In this document: piece after piece, positions 48,309 to 60,462 of the stretch
Position numbering within the stretch: the stretch's first letter is position 1
Layout of the letters: each line of letters starts with the position of its first letter
From: Hordeum vulgare subsp. vulgare
Lineage: Eukaryota > Streptophyta > Magnoliopsida > Poales > Poaceae
DNA length: 64,000 nucleotides
Direction: 5' to 3'
Assembly (NCBI RefSeq): GCF_904849725.1
Contig: NC_058522.1
Coordinates: 336,107,029-336,171,028, forward strand
Made by a program: the position numbers and the translations under genes
Notes under the pieces: generated by a model
Told to the model about the DNA's origin: nothing
Database searches by the model: none
The model's input: the letters and a program-made list of their open reading frames with translations, nothing else

Positions 48309-50676
48309 TGAGAGTGCGTATAATCCATGGACTCAACATTAGTCATAAAGAACTCACATACTTATTGCAAAAGTTTTATTAGTAATCGAAACAAAGTATT
48401 AGACGCATGCTCCTAGGGGAAGGGTTGGTAGGAGTTAACGATCGCGCGATCCCGACCTCCACACAAAGGATGACACTCAATAAAAACATCATGCTCCGAC
48501 TTCCTAGCATAGCGGTTCACCATACGTGCATGCTACGGGAATCACAAACTCTAACACAAGAATTTCTACCAATCCATAATTACTCACTAGCATGACTCTA
48601 ATATCACCATCTTTATATCTCAAAACTATATGCAAAGAATCAAACTTCTCATAGTATTCGATGCACTCTATATGAAAGTTTTTATTATATCCCTCTTGGA
48701 TGCCCATCATATTAGGAATAGATTCATAACCTAAGAAAATTACCATGCTGTTTAAGACTCTCAAAATAATATAAGTGAAGCATGAGAGTTCAACTATTTC
48801 TATAAAATAAAAACATTTCAATGCTCTACAAAGATATAAGTGAAGCACTAGAGTAAAAGACAAACTACTCCACAAGATATAAGTGAAGCTCAATGAGTAG
48901 TTGAATAATTATTTGGCTATGTGAAGACTATCCCATCTAAGAATTTCAGATCCTAAGTACCTTATTCTAACAAAATAAAATGACACTTCAAGGATAGCAC
49001 GAAACATGTGAAGAAGCAAAAAACTTAGGTTCAACTGTTACTAACCGATAATTGTTCTAGAAGAAAGGTGGGATGCCAACCGGGGCATCCCCAAGCTTAG
49101 ACGCTTGAGACTTCTTGAAATATGGATTGGGGATGACTTGGGCATCCCCAAGCTTGAGCTTTTTGTGTCTCCTTAATTCCTCTCATATGACGGTTTCCGA
49201 AATCTTAAAAACTTCATCCACACAAAACTCAACAAGAACTCGTGAGATAGGTTAGTATAAATCAATGCAAAACTTTATCATCCTCTACTGTAGCAAGTCA
49301 CTAAAATCATTATTTGACATTGCATACTAAATGCTTCTGCATATTTAAAACTCCCATCCTCAAATGGAATCATTAAACAAGCAAACATATGCGAAGAATG
49401 CAAACATAACAACAATCTGCCTAAACAGAACACTCTGTTTAAGACTCTCAAAATCTGAAACAATTCCACGCTGTAGAGAATTTATAATAGCATACCGTGT
49501 CCAAATTTCAAGTTATTCTGACATACAGAAAATTCTAGGGAAGTTTTGCACTACAAGCAAACTTTCTGTTTTGGAACAGCAACTCCTAAACTTGCAAATT
49601 AAGCATGGTAAAGGCCATCCTTGACATTTTTATTGAACTAAATGATGCAAAACATTAATCTAAATAACAGCAAGCAAGTGCTAATAAAAGAAAATGACGC
49701 TCCAAGCAAAACAAATATCATGTGGTGAATAAAAATATAGCCCCAAGTAAAGTTACCGATGGAAGGAAGTGAGCTTAGCTCACTTGGCTAGTGGAGTGGA
49801 TGTACAACCCAGCCAACTAGGTTCAAGTCCCCACGGACGCGAATTTGGGTTCTTATTATTTCAAAAAAATACTCATTGTGGGGTGTTTCCCTTACAGTTT
49901 TCCTTCAAAAAAAAGTTACTGATGGATTGAAGACAAAAGAGGGGATGCCTTCCCGGGGCATCCCCAATCTTAGGCTCTTTGGTGTCCTTGAATATGGCTT
50001 TGGGGTGCCTTGGGCATCCCCAAGCTTAGGCTCTTGCCACTCCTTGTTCCATAGTCCATCAAAACTCTACCCAAAACTTGAAAACTTCACAACACAAAAC
50101 TTAACGGAACTTCGTGAGATGGGTTAGTATGATAACGAGCAAATCAATCACTTGGGTACTGTCAAAATAAGATTCATAAATATTTTCACACAATACCTAC
50201 TGTATCTTACTATTTCCACAATTTATATTACTCAATATAATCCATGGAAACACGAAAACAAGCAAACTATGCATTGAAAACAGAATCTGTCAAAATTAGA
50301 AGAGTCTGTAATGATCTGAATGATAACCATACTTCTGTACTTCCCAAAATTCTGAAACATTTATGAAAACTAAGGCTATTTGTATATCAATCAGCAGAAA
50401 AAAGAATCAACCTAAAATCACTCTCTGGATAGAAATTAGAAATGATATCGTGAGCGCAAAGTTTATGTCTTTTCAGCATGATCAAACAACTATCACCCAA
50501 ACTAATCATAAAGGATTTACTTGGCACTTTATTGAAATAAAAGCTATAAAACATGATTAATACAGTAGCTTAATCATGTGAACACACAAAAACAGTAAGG
50601 ATACATATTGGGTTGTCTCCCAACAAGCACACTTCTTTAATGCCTTTCAAGCTAGGCATGATGATTTCAATGATGC
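48309..50676 (-). other. Element D internal domain, middle part, mostly non-coding
   Basis: No retrotransposon domain is seen. A 129-codon minus frame (48504-48893) and others here are hydrophobic and unlike any family I know, so I leave them as chance. The stretch carries a SINE (49764-49911) and two paired blocks of polypurine-tract-like repeats (49085-49155 and 49958-50030). Confidence 0.55.
49764..49911 (+). mobile_element. Au-like tRNA-derived SINE inside element D
   Basis: The element has a pol III A box (tagctcacttgg, 49776-49787) and B box (ggttcaagtcc, 49820-49830) at normal spacing. A tail contains ggggtgtttcccttacag, and it ends in an A-rich run. Flanking 15-base direct repeats (49749-49763 and 49912-49926) differ at one base, as expected for target-primed insertion. 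The body recalls the Au SINE of Triticeae. It is not a tRNA gene: no cloverleaf arm pairing was found beyond the promoter boxes. Confidence 0.8.
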
Positions 50677-51459
50677 TCACATAAAAGATAAGGATTGAAA
50701 CATAATGGAAGCATCATGGAGCATATGACTAGCACATTTAAGTCTAACCCACTTCCTATGCATAGGGATTTTGTGATCAAACAATTTATTGGCGCAAGAA
50801 TCAACTAGCATAGGAAGATAAAACAAGCATGACTTCAAAACTTTCAACACATGGAGAGGAAGCTTGATATTATTGCAATATGTAGAAGCATATGATCCTC
50901 TCTCATAATAATTTTCAGTAGCATCATGAATGAATTCAACAATATAGCCAGCACCTAAAGCATTCTTTTCATGATCTACAAGCATAGAAATTTTACTACT
51001 CTCCACATAAGGAAATTTATTCTCATCAATAGTAGTGGGAGTATCGTAAAAGACTTGAACACTATGAATTGTTTCCACATTAAAAGAGTAACGTTCAGTA
51101 AAAGGGTACTCATAATTGTGACAAGTTTTTTCATATTTCTTCTTTATAGCATAAGTATCATCACAACAATCATCATAAATAGGGGGCATGCTTTCATCAT
51201 AATAAATTTGATCATTCAAAGTGGGGGAACTAAAAAGGTCATCTTCATCAAACATAGCATCCCCAAGCTTGTGGCTTTGCATATCATTAGCATCATGAGT
51301 ATTCATACTAACAACATTGCAATCATGCTCATAATTCACATGTTTTATGCCAAGCATTCGATGTAATTCTTCTTCTAGCACTTGAGCACAATTTTCTTTC
51401 CCATCATTTTCACGAAAGACATTAAAAAGATGAAGCATATGAGGCAACCTTAATTCCAT
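50677..51459 (-). CDS. 260-aa protein of unknown function, first frame of element D
   Basis: The frame starts at ATG 51459, about 100 bases inside the primer binding site, where gag is expected. The protein is rich in aspartate, tyrosine, histidine and cysteine. It has acidic segments such as DAMFDEDDLFSS and MPPIYDDCCDD, and a more basic end containing MHRKWVRLKCASHML. There is no CCHC knuckle, no Gag core I recognise, and no protease or polymerase motif. I recall similar sequences repeated in wheat Athila-type elements, so it may be a family-specific frame, degraded Gag or captured sequence. It is open in full, unlike the coding parts of G and C, but whether it is expressed is unknown. Confidence 0.55.
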   Translation of the reverse strand: MELRLPHMLHLFNVFRENDGKENCAQVLEEELHRMLGIKHVNYEHDCNVVSMNTHDANDMQSHKLGDAMFDEDDLFSSPTLNDQIYYDESMPPIYDDCCDDTYAIKKKYEKTCHNYEYPFTERYSFNVETIHSVQVFYDTPTTIDENKFPYVESSKISMLVDHEKNALGAGYIVEFIHDATENYYERGSYASTYCNNIKLPLHVLKVLKSCLFYLPMLVDSCANKLFDHKIPMHRKWVRLKCASHMLHDASIMFQSLSFM

Positions 51460-51557
51460 TTTTTTGTAGTTTTATTTTAATAAAATAAACTAGTGATAAA
51501 ACAAGAAATTAAAATATTCGATTGCAAGATCTAAAGATATACCTTCAAGTGCTAACC

Positions 51558-51575
51558 TCCCCAGCAACAGCGCCA
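51558..51575 (-). other. Primer binding site of element D (tRNA-Asp type)
   Basis: The minus strand reads TGGCGCTGTTGCTGGGGA, close to the TGGCGCCGTTGCCGGGGA site of Athila-type elements. It lies 10 bases from the LTR edge. This fixes D as minus-sense, with its 5' LTR on the right. Confidence 0.85.
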
Positions 51576-51585
51576 TAAAATAGCT

Positions 51586-52140
51586 TGATGTCTACTATGC
51601 AAGCTTCTCCTTGTAGACGTTGTTGGGCCTCCAAGTGCAGAGGTTTGTAGGACACTAGCAATTTTCCCTCAAGTGGGTGACCTAAGGTTTATCAATCTGC
51701 GGGAGGCATAGGATGAAGATGGTCTCTCTCAAGCAACCCTGCAACCAAATAACAAAGAGTCTCTTGTGCCCCCAACACACCCAATACAATGGTAAGTTGT
51801 ATAGGTGCACTAGTTCGGTGAAGAGATGGTGATACAAGTGCAATATGGATGGTAGATATAGGTTTTTGTAATCTGAAAATATAAAAACAGCAAGGTAAAT
51901 AATAGTAAAAGTGAGCATGAACGGTATTGCAATGCGTGGAACAAGGCCTAGGGTTCATACTTTCACTAATGGAAGTTCTCTCAACAATGATAACATAATT
52001 GGATCATATAACTAGCCCTCAACATGCAACAAAGAGTCACTCAAAAGTCACTAATAGCGGAGAACAAACGAAGAGATTATTATCGGGTACGAAACCACCA
52101 CAAAGTTATTCTTTCTGATCAATCTATTCAAGAGTCCGTA
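51586..52140 (-). repeat. Element D 5' LTR, cut by element E
   Basis: These 555 bases match the first 555 bases (+ strand) of the left LTR at about 97%. The match stops at 52140, where E begins. The remainder should resume beyond the window. Confidence 0.9.
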
Positions 52141-55100
52141 TGTCACGCCCAAGATGCGACCCTATCCTCAATTTGGCACGAAGGCCTCGTCAGGGATAGA
52201 AGCACATCTCATCGTGTCGCAAGAATGGATATCGTTACAAGTATATGTACTGAAAAGAAGAGATATATATATAGACTTGGCTTACACTCGCCACAAGCTA
52301 CATCAGAGTCACAACAGTACAATACATAATCATCATGAATAAGAGCAGGGTCCGACTACGGACGAAAACAAACGAGAAAAGAAGAACGATGTCCATCCTT
52401 GCTATCCCAGGCTGCTGGCCTGGAACCCATCCTAGATCGATGAAGAAGAAGAAGAAGAAGAAGCAAGTCCAAATGAACAATCAGCGCGCTCGCGTCAAGT
52501 AACCCTTACTTGTACCTGCAACTGGTGTTGTAGTAATCTGTGAGCCACACGGGACTGAGCAATCTCATTTCCAAAGATATCAAGACTAGCAAAGCTTAAT
52601 TGGTGAGGCATGGTTAAGTGGTGAGGTTGCAGCAGCGGCTAAGCATATATTTGCTGGCTAAACTTACGAGTACAAGAAATAAGAGGGGGAAGATCTACGT
52701 GTAACGGATGTTACTACTGATGATCAAATGAATGATCCTAAACACGTACCTACGTCAGACGTAACCCCACCGTGTCCTCGGTCGGAGAAGGAAGTAAGGA
52801 AAGAGACAGTCACAGTTACGCACACAGTTGGCATATTTTAATTAAGTTATCTTCAAGTTATCTAGAACCAGTGTTAAACAAAGTTTCCACGTTGCCACAT
52901 AACCGCGGGCACGTCTTTCCAAAAGATTTAACCCTGCAAGGGTGCTCCAACTAGTCCATCACAAATTACCACAAGCCGCATAGAAATACTCGATCACAAC
53001 ACTCGCGATCTCGTCGGATTCCTTAGTGGAAAACCTCAACTCTGAGATTACCCAAAGCATCACCGGAATCCCGATGCACAAGATATCTCGTCAAAGGTAA
53101 AACTAATCCAGCAAGGCCACCAGACGTGTCGATGATCCCGATAGGAGCCGCGTATCTCGTTCTTAGGACACGACGGATAAGCTACGCATACGGAGGCCTG
53201 ATAGAAATCACCCAAGTTTCCCTGGGTTGGCCCCGCACAGTGCTTTGTTTTGGACCAGCACCATCAGCACTGGCCCCCGTGTATTATGTAGAATTACTCC
53301 TCGGGTAGCGCTAACTCCCTATGCATTTCAATTTAACATAATTATTATGTTGGGCAAATTTAGTACCAATGTTGGGCCTTGCCAGACCAGCTTTAATCTA
53401 AAACGAATTATCAAGGGGGTCCCCATAACAACCCTGATCGTGTTAGGAGCGCTCAATTATGGAACATAACACCGGTAGCCGAAACTAAGGGGGCAAAGGT
53501 GGAACAAAACACCGGGCTAGAAAGGCCAAGCCTTCCACCTTTACCAAGTATATAGGTGCATTAAATTAAATAGCACTAATATGGTGATATGACAAGGAAC
53601 CCATGTTTTCACATGGAAGCAACTGCACCTGCAACTAACAACGCTAACAACATGGTTAAGCAAGTAGTAACATAGCCAATTAGTGGTTTGCTAGACTGAA
53701 CAGGTTGAAGGTTTTCATGGCATTGTTGAGAGGCTGATATTTAACATGTGGTAGGCAACGAGACATAATCGATACAAACGGTAATACTAGCATGGCAATG
53801 ATAGTAATGGTATCTGGGGAAATGGTCATCTTGCCTGAGATCCCGCTTAGAAGAAGAATGACTCCGTGAAGCAGACGAACCGATGTAGTTGAACGGGTCC
53901 TCACATCCGACACGCTTGCGGAACCCTATCGAGATTAGGAAAGCCGGAAACATAAATCAACACACGATATTCACCACATGATGCATAACACATATGATGC
54001 ATGGACAGCTGAACACATGCAAGACACGGCATGGCAATTCACAACACTCAACACTACACATTAAGTGAAGTTCAATATGCAACGAGTTGCATATTGACGA
54101 AACTCCACATTTAATTATTTAGTTCTATCCCCATTAGATACACGGCAATATTAAATGTGGTTAAACATGGCAAGAGGTGAAGCGCAATTAATCTACCTAT
54201 CTAGGCATTTTAAATGAGGTCGGAAATGACATACAACATCTCCGAAACGACCTCACATGTTAATTTACAATTCTGTCCAGATCTAAACTAACACCTTTAA
54301 TAAGTTGTTAAACAGAAAAACAAATAGCTTCACGTGATTCTACGCGTTGTTACAAGCAATTTACACATAGAGAACATCTCCAACGGAGCTACGGTTCAAA
54401 AGATAGAAGCACCACAAGATATGATGGCATGAATGCAATATGTGTGCAACGACGGTCACGAGCACTTCAAAACATACAAACAGCAAGATAAAATGAAACT
54501 ACACAAGATTCTAAGCAAGTTTCATGTAGGACACGATCAAATCGGAGCTACGGTTCTACAACTACGAGCAAAACAAGAAATCACTTCAGTCTGCCAAAAT
54601 CAGCCACATAACATTTTCTACACCCCACAACTACGAGCTACACAACTCCGATATGCTCAACCAAGGCATGAGACGATAGAGGGCAAGATGCACTAAAACA
54701 TACAACCAACCACACCTAGCATGGCATCAAGGATCACTAGGAAAAGAAGTCACAAAATGGCTTCTCACACACAGTTTCAGACTTAGTGAAAATAACAGTT
54801 TATGAAGCTGCAGTTTCCGATCTAAAGGCATATTGACAACAGCAAAACCATAAGCTACAGGACTCCAAATGGCATGACAATTCACAACATGCTAGAGAAA
54901 CACAAAGGCTACAACTAACTCCATTGGACCAACCTCAAAAGAGCTACAAATCACAAGATAGAAGCAAAACAAAACAACAACAATATATAACAGATTCGGA
55001 CTTAGAAATATTTCAGCATCTCCAATACATCACTATTTCTAGCAACATGAGAGCAAGCAAACCACACCTAAACATGCATTTCTATTGCAACCAAAAATAC

Positions 55101-57040
55101 CAGGGGCTAGAGTAAACATCAAAGAACAACTCCCTAGTTGACAACTCCTTCAAATGAAGCACGAAATAAATTCTACGAAATAGACAAGAGGGCAACATGG
55201 CAAAATATCGCGCGAACTAACTTGCTCAAAAGCTCAAACTAATTGCATAGAAAAATCCTATGGATTTTTCTATCCCAAAAACATATAAAATATATGGGGT
55301 TGCAACTCAAAAATATTACCACATGAAAATGCGAGATAATAACCTATACATGGAAAATAAACTAGCGGCAAATCCCTACACGCAAAAATACCTACGTCTA
55401 CTCTAAAATACATGGAAAAGTGGTTCCTAAAACATGGGCATTTCTACTACGGCATTCGGGCTATCCGGTCTTGCGCGAAAAATAAATACGGGCGTCTATC
55501 CTATTGGAACATCACGTTAATATATGCATGCGGCACGCTAAACGACGTTAAACAAATATGCAAGTTTTATAATCGGATTCTACGTGCAAAACTACACCAA
55601 AAACATATGCCACACGTCTCGATCCGACTAACGGTTAAAAAGTTACGGACAAAAGAATATACGTTTATTTTGTGGAATTTATAATAATTCCAAAAATCAT
55701 CTATATTATCTAACGGGCCGAATCTACCCAATTGGGCCTAAAGTGGCATGGGCACTACATAACTAAAACTGCACGCGGGCGAGAAGTAGGGATAAGGGCG
55801 GGGCTTACCACCTTGGGCCGGCCTGGAGAGTGCTGGAGTGGGCCTCGGCTCGGCTAGGGGAGGAATCTCGGGAGGCCGAGCTGGCCTGGCTCGGGGGCTA
55901 GCTGGGCCGGCCCACAGCGGCGACGGGGATCTGGCGAGCGGGAGGGCTCATCGCCTCCTCCCTCGTCCTCCCACGAACCAGAGCAGGGGCGGCGCTGGCT
56001 CCCGTGGCGAAGGAAATGGGGAACCGGCGAGGGGGCGGCCGGATCTGTGTGCTGTGCTGCGGTGGCCGGGGAACCGTTGTGGCGACGGGATCCGGCGAGG
56101 GCGAGACTCTGGTGACGGGACTTCGAGCTGCAGCAGGAACTGGGCGGGGGAAGAAGCTGCAGCGCTCGTTCCGGTGACCGGGGCACGGCCGGCGGTGGGC
56201 GGCGGTCGGGGACGGCGCGGCGAGCCCAATAGGGGAGGCGGCGATCGGCGAGGGCCTCCGGCGAGGGATGAGGCTGCTCCTCGGGCAGGGGCTCCATGGG
56301 GAGGGACCTCGGGTCCTGGCGACGGCTGTGGGGCGATCCGGGCCCGGGCGGGCCAGATCTAGGCCTGGCGGGCCCGCTCGAGGAGAGAGGAGGGTAGGCT
56401 GGCGGCTAGTGTTTGGGAAGGCACGGGAAACGAGGAGAGAGGGGGGTTTGGCTGCCTTAAAAATAGGAGGGGTATATATAGACAAATGGGGGGCTAGGTT
56501 AACCGGAATTGCGTTCCGGATCCAACCACGCGGTCGGATTCGGACGATTCCGCCCGCGGGAACGGGTATGAGGCCGTGTATAGGGGATATCCGGATACGA
56601 GAGGGAGAACGGGCGTCGCGGCAACGCATTTTAAAACACCAGCAAACATCCGACGGTAGACTGAATACGGTGCCGCTACGGTCGACCGTTCGGGTACCAG
56701 ACGGACTCCAATCGCGACGAAATTCGACAGGCGGCCGAGCTATATCTAATTACGACCGCATGCCAAGTTTCACCCCGATCAGAGAAAGTTTACGCACACT
56801 TTTATAACAGGGTTTTGACGATGTCGCGGGCGCATGCGTGAGTGGTCGGGCTCAGAACGAACAACGACGAGAACCGGCAACTAACAACGAATGCAACTTT
56901 TGAAAACGGGCGGCAACGGGGTGCCGATGCAATGCTAATGATGCGCATGATGCGATGATGATGCGACAAAAGAAAACAGACACACGACGAAAACGGAAAG
57001 AAAGGGGAATCTTCTGGAACGTCGGCATCGGGCTGTCACA
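52141..57040 (-). repeat. Element E 3' LTR
   Basis: This is a 4900-bp LTR. On the minus strand it has a TATA box near its start (56473-56480) and then a strongly GC-rich leader (56450-55780), followed by AT-rich sequence. A (GAA)n run lies at 52442-52463. Large overlapping frames in the GC-rich part on both strands reflect base composition. Confidence 0.85.
56473..56480 (-). promoter_or_regulatory. TATA box, element E 3' LTR
   Basis: The sequence tatatata is followed on the minus strand by a GC-rich leader, the same arrangement as in the LTR of G. Confidence 0.5.
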
Positions 57041-57055
57041 ACTCTCCTACACTAC
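57041..57055 (-). other. Polypurine tract of element E
   Basis: The + strand actctcctacactac is the complement of gtagtgtaggagagt, ending at the LTR. The purine run is short but placed correctly. Confidence 0.5.
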
Positions 57056-60000
57056 AAGAGGATCTGGCCCCGAGATCCAAGAATGAAAGGGGAAGAGGAT
57101 GAGAAAAGCAAAAGGTAAAACTTAATTGCTACATTGACAAACGAGTGAAACCAACGATCCTTGAAAGTTGCAAAGAGATGAGGAATGATATGGAAAGAAG
57201 CAAGAATTCACGGAAAATTTCGGCAGCACTTCGGTAGGAAAATGGGACAAAAAATTTGATAAGATGGGAAAATTAGACAAGATTCATAACAAACAACTAA
57301 ATAGAACAAGCGAACACCATGATCTTGATAGAACAACATGATTGACCCAAAAGAGCAATATCACAATGCCTCCGGAACAAGGGAATAAAACTAGATCATT
57401 GGGATCAAAGAATGAATAAGAGAATGACAACTACTATCCCAATAGAATTGAAGAGCCTCCGGACAAGAGAATTGACGTAGTTGTTGGAAAAACAACAACG
57501 AAAATAACAAGATAGTAGTGGGCTTATGGAAACCTTTTCAAACTAATGAAGTGACAACCAGCCACTAACAGAACCAGGATTGTTTGGGAGAAACAAGATA
57601 TGAACAATTCTTAGACCAAGAGGATACATTGAGAACTTGGATTACTGACAAGCACCATGATAGCAACAATCCATAGGAAAAGCTTTAAGTGAAATCCAAA
57701 CCAAGATAGCTCAAAGAAGAAATCATGGGTTGAAAATATCTCATGATCATAGAATTGGTGGGTTTAATTATCTCATTCTTGAAAGGAAAACTCTTCGACG
57801 CTCCTACACTAACAAGAATGCTATAACACCACCTCAAAGGATAAAGGAAGAACAATGCACTAGAGATGCAAGAGAAAGAATACTTGAGGTACTCCAACAG
57901 AATCTTGAAGAACACTTGAGAATGAATCACATCCTTGAAGAACCACCATGAAGAGCCTCCGTATCAAAAGGATGATGCAAAGATAAAAAGGTAGAAAAGA
58001 ATAAGATTGAAGCCTTGCAATGACTTAGGTGAAGCTTCACGAAGAGATACTTGAGAAAACTTGGAACTCCGGAAAAGAAAAGATTAGAACACTTGAGAAA
58101 AAGGAATTGATATCGTGAGCCACTCCGTATGAAGAATTCAAAATACTACGAACAAGAATAAGAATTATGTTAAGCTCATCCTTCATCAAATTAAATTGAT
58201 GACAAGCAACGGATTTAGATACAACTTATTCTTCTCGAAGGAAACTTGAAGAGAGAGATAGATATGCACCACATGAAGCACAAACGAAGGAAGCACTGGT
58301 AAGAATTCACAATTAAATGGGAACACCATGAATTAATGGAGATACATGAGAATGAAGAGATCATGAGCCAGCTGAGAGAAAACTTTGAACAAAGCACCGG
58401 AATAATTGAGAGACGAACGAAGAGACAACAATCGAGAAGAATTAGAGAACGAAAGCTGCAAGCTGAGAACGAAGAAGTCTACTGAAATGATGGCCTTCAG
58501 AGGAACGAGAAATAAAAACAACTTAGAAATGCACCGGATAGCGAGAAATGGATTCTCATGATTGGAACAAATGAGAGAATAACACGAAGCTGAGATGACA
58601 ATCTGTAAGAGAATGAACCAAGATTGAGGGAAACACTCCTTCGAATCTTCAATGGAGAGAATGACAAGAAGAACCTCACCAAGAATAACTGAGACACTCC
58701 GGACTAAAGAAAAATGGAAGGTTGAGCCAAATACGAGAATTAATTTGAATAGATCTTGGAGAAGGGATATGACTGATGAAATTCATACTTACGTCATAGT
58801 TGAAAAGAATTAGAGATCTCCGGAAAATATTAGAAGAGCTAAAAGATCCTGGGAAAAACCTGTGGGTTATGGGCCCACTCAAAGAAACCACCGTTGAAAG
58901 GATTTCTTAGAAGAGAGATATTGCATCGGTACAAATGAAAACTAGATGAGGTTAGCACCCCGAAATAATTGAAAGGATTGAAAAAAACAAGAACTACTGA
59001 GATAACTTCAATGCTCCGGAAAGAATAGAGATAAATAAAGAAGATAGACTCATAAGAATCTCCAACATAGGAAAGAATTACAAGGATGAATAGGATATAA
59101 TGAACATGGATAATTAAATTGAATTCACCAGGAAAGATGACAAGATTGAATAAAGATGAACACGAAGCTCGTGAGAATCTTCACAATGAATCACCGGTTA
59201 CGAAAGGAAGAAGAGATAGCAGAAGCCTCACTAAAAATAAAGGCACTTGGATGAAATCCAATCACCGAAGAAAAGGGCGGGAGGGCGGGGAAACAAAGAC
59301 AACATGGGAGAGATGAGATGACTCCGGAAAGAAACGAGAGATTGATCTTGCAAAATTGGAGAGGATTGAATTCACTTGAAGAAAAACACACCGGTTGGAA
59401 AAGAATTGATATGACGACTCCGGATGACAAGAAATAACAAGAGAATTGATTTGAGCAAAAGAATTAGCATTCCCATAAAAAATATGAGAAAACCTCTTGG
59501 AAAAGATATGAAATCACCATTTTACATCGAAGCAACTCGAATTACCATATTCCAACAAAACAAAGGGTGAGGCTTATGAAACAAGCCAGAAAAAACTCAT
59601 GAGAAAGATTTCGTCCGATATTTTCATGGACAGGATCGCACTGGCTCGATCCTTACTGTAGCCATCAAGTGCAAGGCAGTGCACCCGACATACGAAGCAT
59701 CCCCGAGTCATAGCAAGCTACAATGACTCTTTAAGACACAACGAGAACTGCTGTAAGTCGACCATCAACAAACGAATCCACTAGATGTCGAACCCCAACC
59801 TAACATCATGCATTTGTTGGAAGATTGTCCTATAAGCAACTACTTGAATTCCCACCTAAGAATTCCCGAAATATCTGGTCATGCAATCTGGTACACCGAT
59901 AAAAGGAGTAATATCAAACAACTCCTATACTAACCCGTCACCTGTATCACATCCGTCAACACACAACCAGAATCTCGGACCTTCATCTACAACAGACCTT

Positions 60001-60448
60001 CGTGATCACAACGATACAAAGTATGGCAGTACTCCGGAACAATCTGCACCAGTACTGGGGACATCGGGGTTATCTCGCCACTACTAGTATTGAAGCAATT
60101 AAGAACATCCTTCGTCCTGAGATACTGAGAAATCTGAATGATAACGATGTGCTGGAGAATCCCCTGGAGCTCAACTCCCCGGAAGAAATCAAGTCAGACA
60201 AGAGGCAGCAAGACAGAACTCCGTCACATCGGCATCATATAGATTCCAAAAATATCCGCGTGATCCTAAAAAAAATTGAGTGAGAAGAGGAGTAGAATTA
60301 AAATATTATGTCAAGATTCCTCACCAGAGCATAGAAGAGGAGAAAAAAGAATCCTACTCTCCAATATATAACTAGACTCAAAGCAATTTTTCACTAGACT
60401 CGACTTAGCCAAGTTCGATCAATCAAGGGGGCTCCTAGGTCGGTACTA
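57056..60448 (-). other. Element E internal domain, non-coding, purine-biased
   Basis: The + strand is strongly A/G-rich, so the element RNA is pyrimidine-rich. No frame above about 95 codons and no domain is present. The motif ctccgga recurs at least nine times (57370, 57457, 58067, 58697, 58818, 59014, 59322, 59418, 60032), usually followed by a purine stretch. The function is unknown; packaging or dimerisation signals are expected in an RNA that depends on other elements. Confidence 0.6.
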
Positions 60449-60459
60449 CTCTGATACCA
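60449..60459 (-). other. Primer binding site of element E (tRNA-Met)
   Basis: The minus strand reads TGGTATCAGAG, three bases from the LTR that starts at 60463. This is the same primer type as element G. Confidence 0.8.
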
Positions 60460-60462
60460 ACT

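Larger units (their letters stand above)
22521..52140 (-). mobile_element. Element D: Athila-like non-autonomous gypsy element (hosts G; cut by E)
   Basis: Its 3' LTR is 22521-24174. The internal domain is split into 24175-25484 and 48309-51585 by element G, and the 5' LTR starts at 51586 but is cut at 52140 by E. A tRNA-Asp-type primer site is at 51558-51575 and a polypurine tract at 24175-24189. The internal domain totals about 4.6 kb and shows no protease, reverse transcriptase, RNase H or integrase, only a 260-codon frame where gag should be. The left flank gcata (22516-22520) should recur beyond the window. Over the 555 bases present in both LTRs I count about 16 differences (about 3%). 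Confidence 0.85.

Noticed and set aside
48504..48893. 129-codon minus frame in element D
   Set aside because: Hydrophobic, AT-driven composition with no family match. Not supported as a gene.
49776..49830. Possible tRNA gene from A and B boxes
   Set aside because: No full cloverleaf pairing was found, and the flanking target duplication and tail show a SINE.
52442..52463. (GAA)n run as an independent microsatellite locus
   Set aside because: It is part of the E LTR and recurs at the matching place in the other LTR (near 60765).
55838..56629. Large overlapping reading frames on both strands (up to 243 codons) near 55.9-56.6 kb
   Set aside because: They lie in the GC-rich leader of the E LTR, have proline/arginine-rich composition, occur on both strands and show no domain. 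They are products of base composition.
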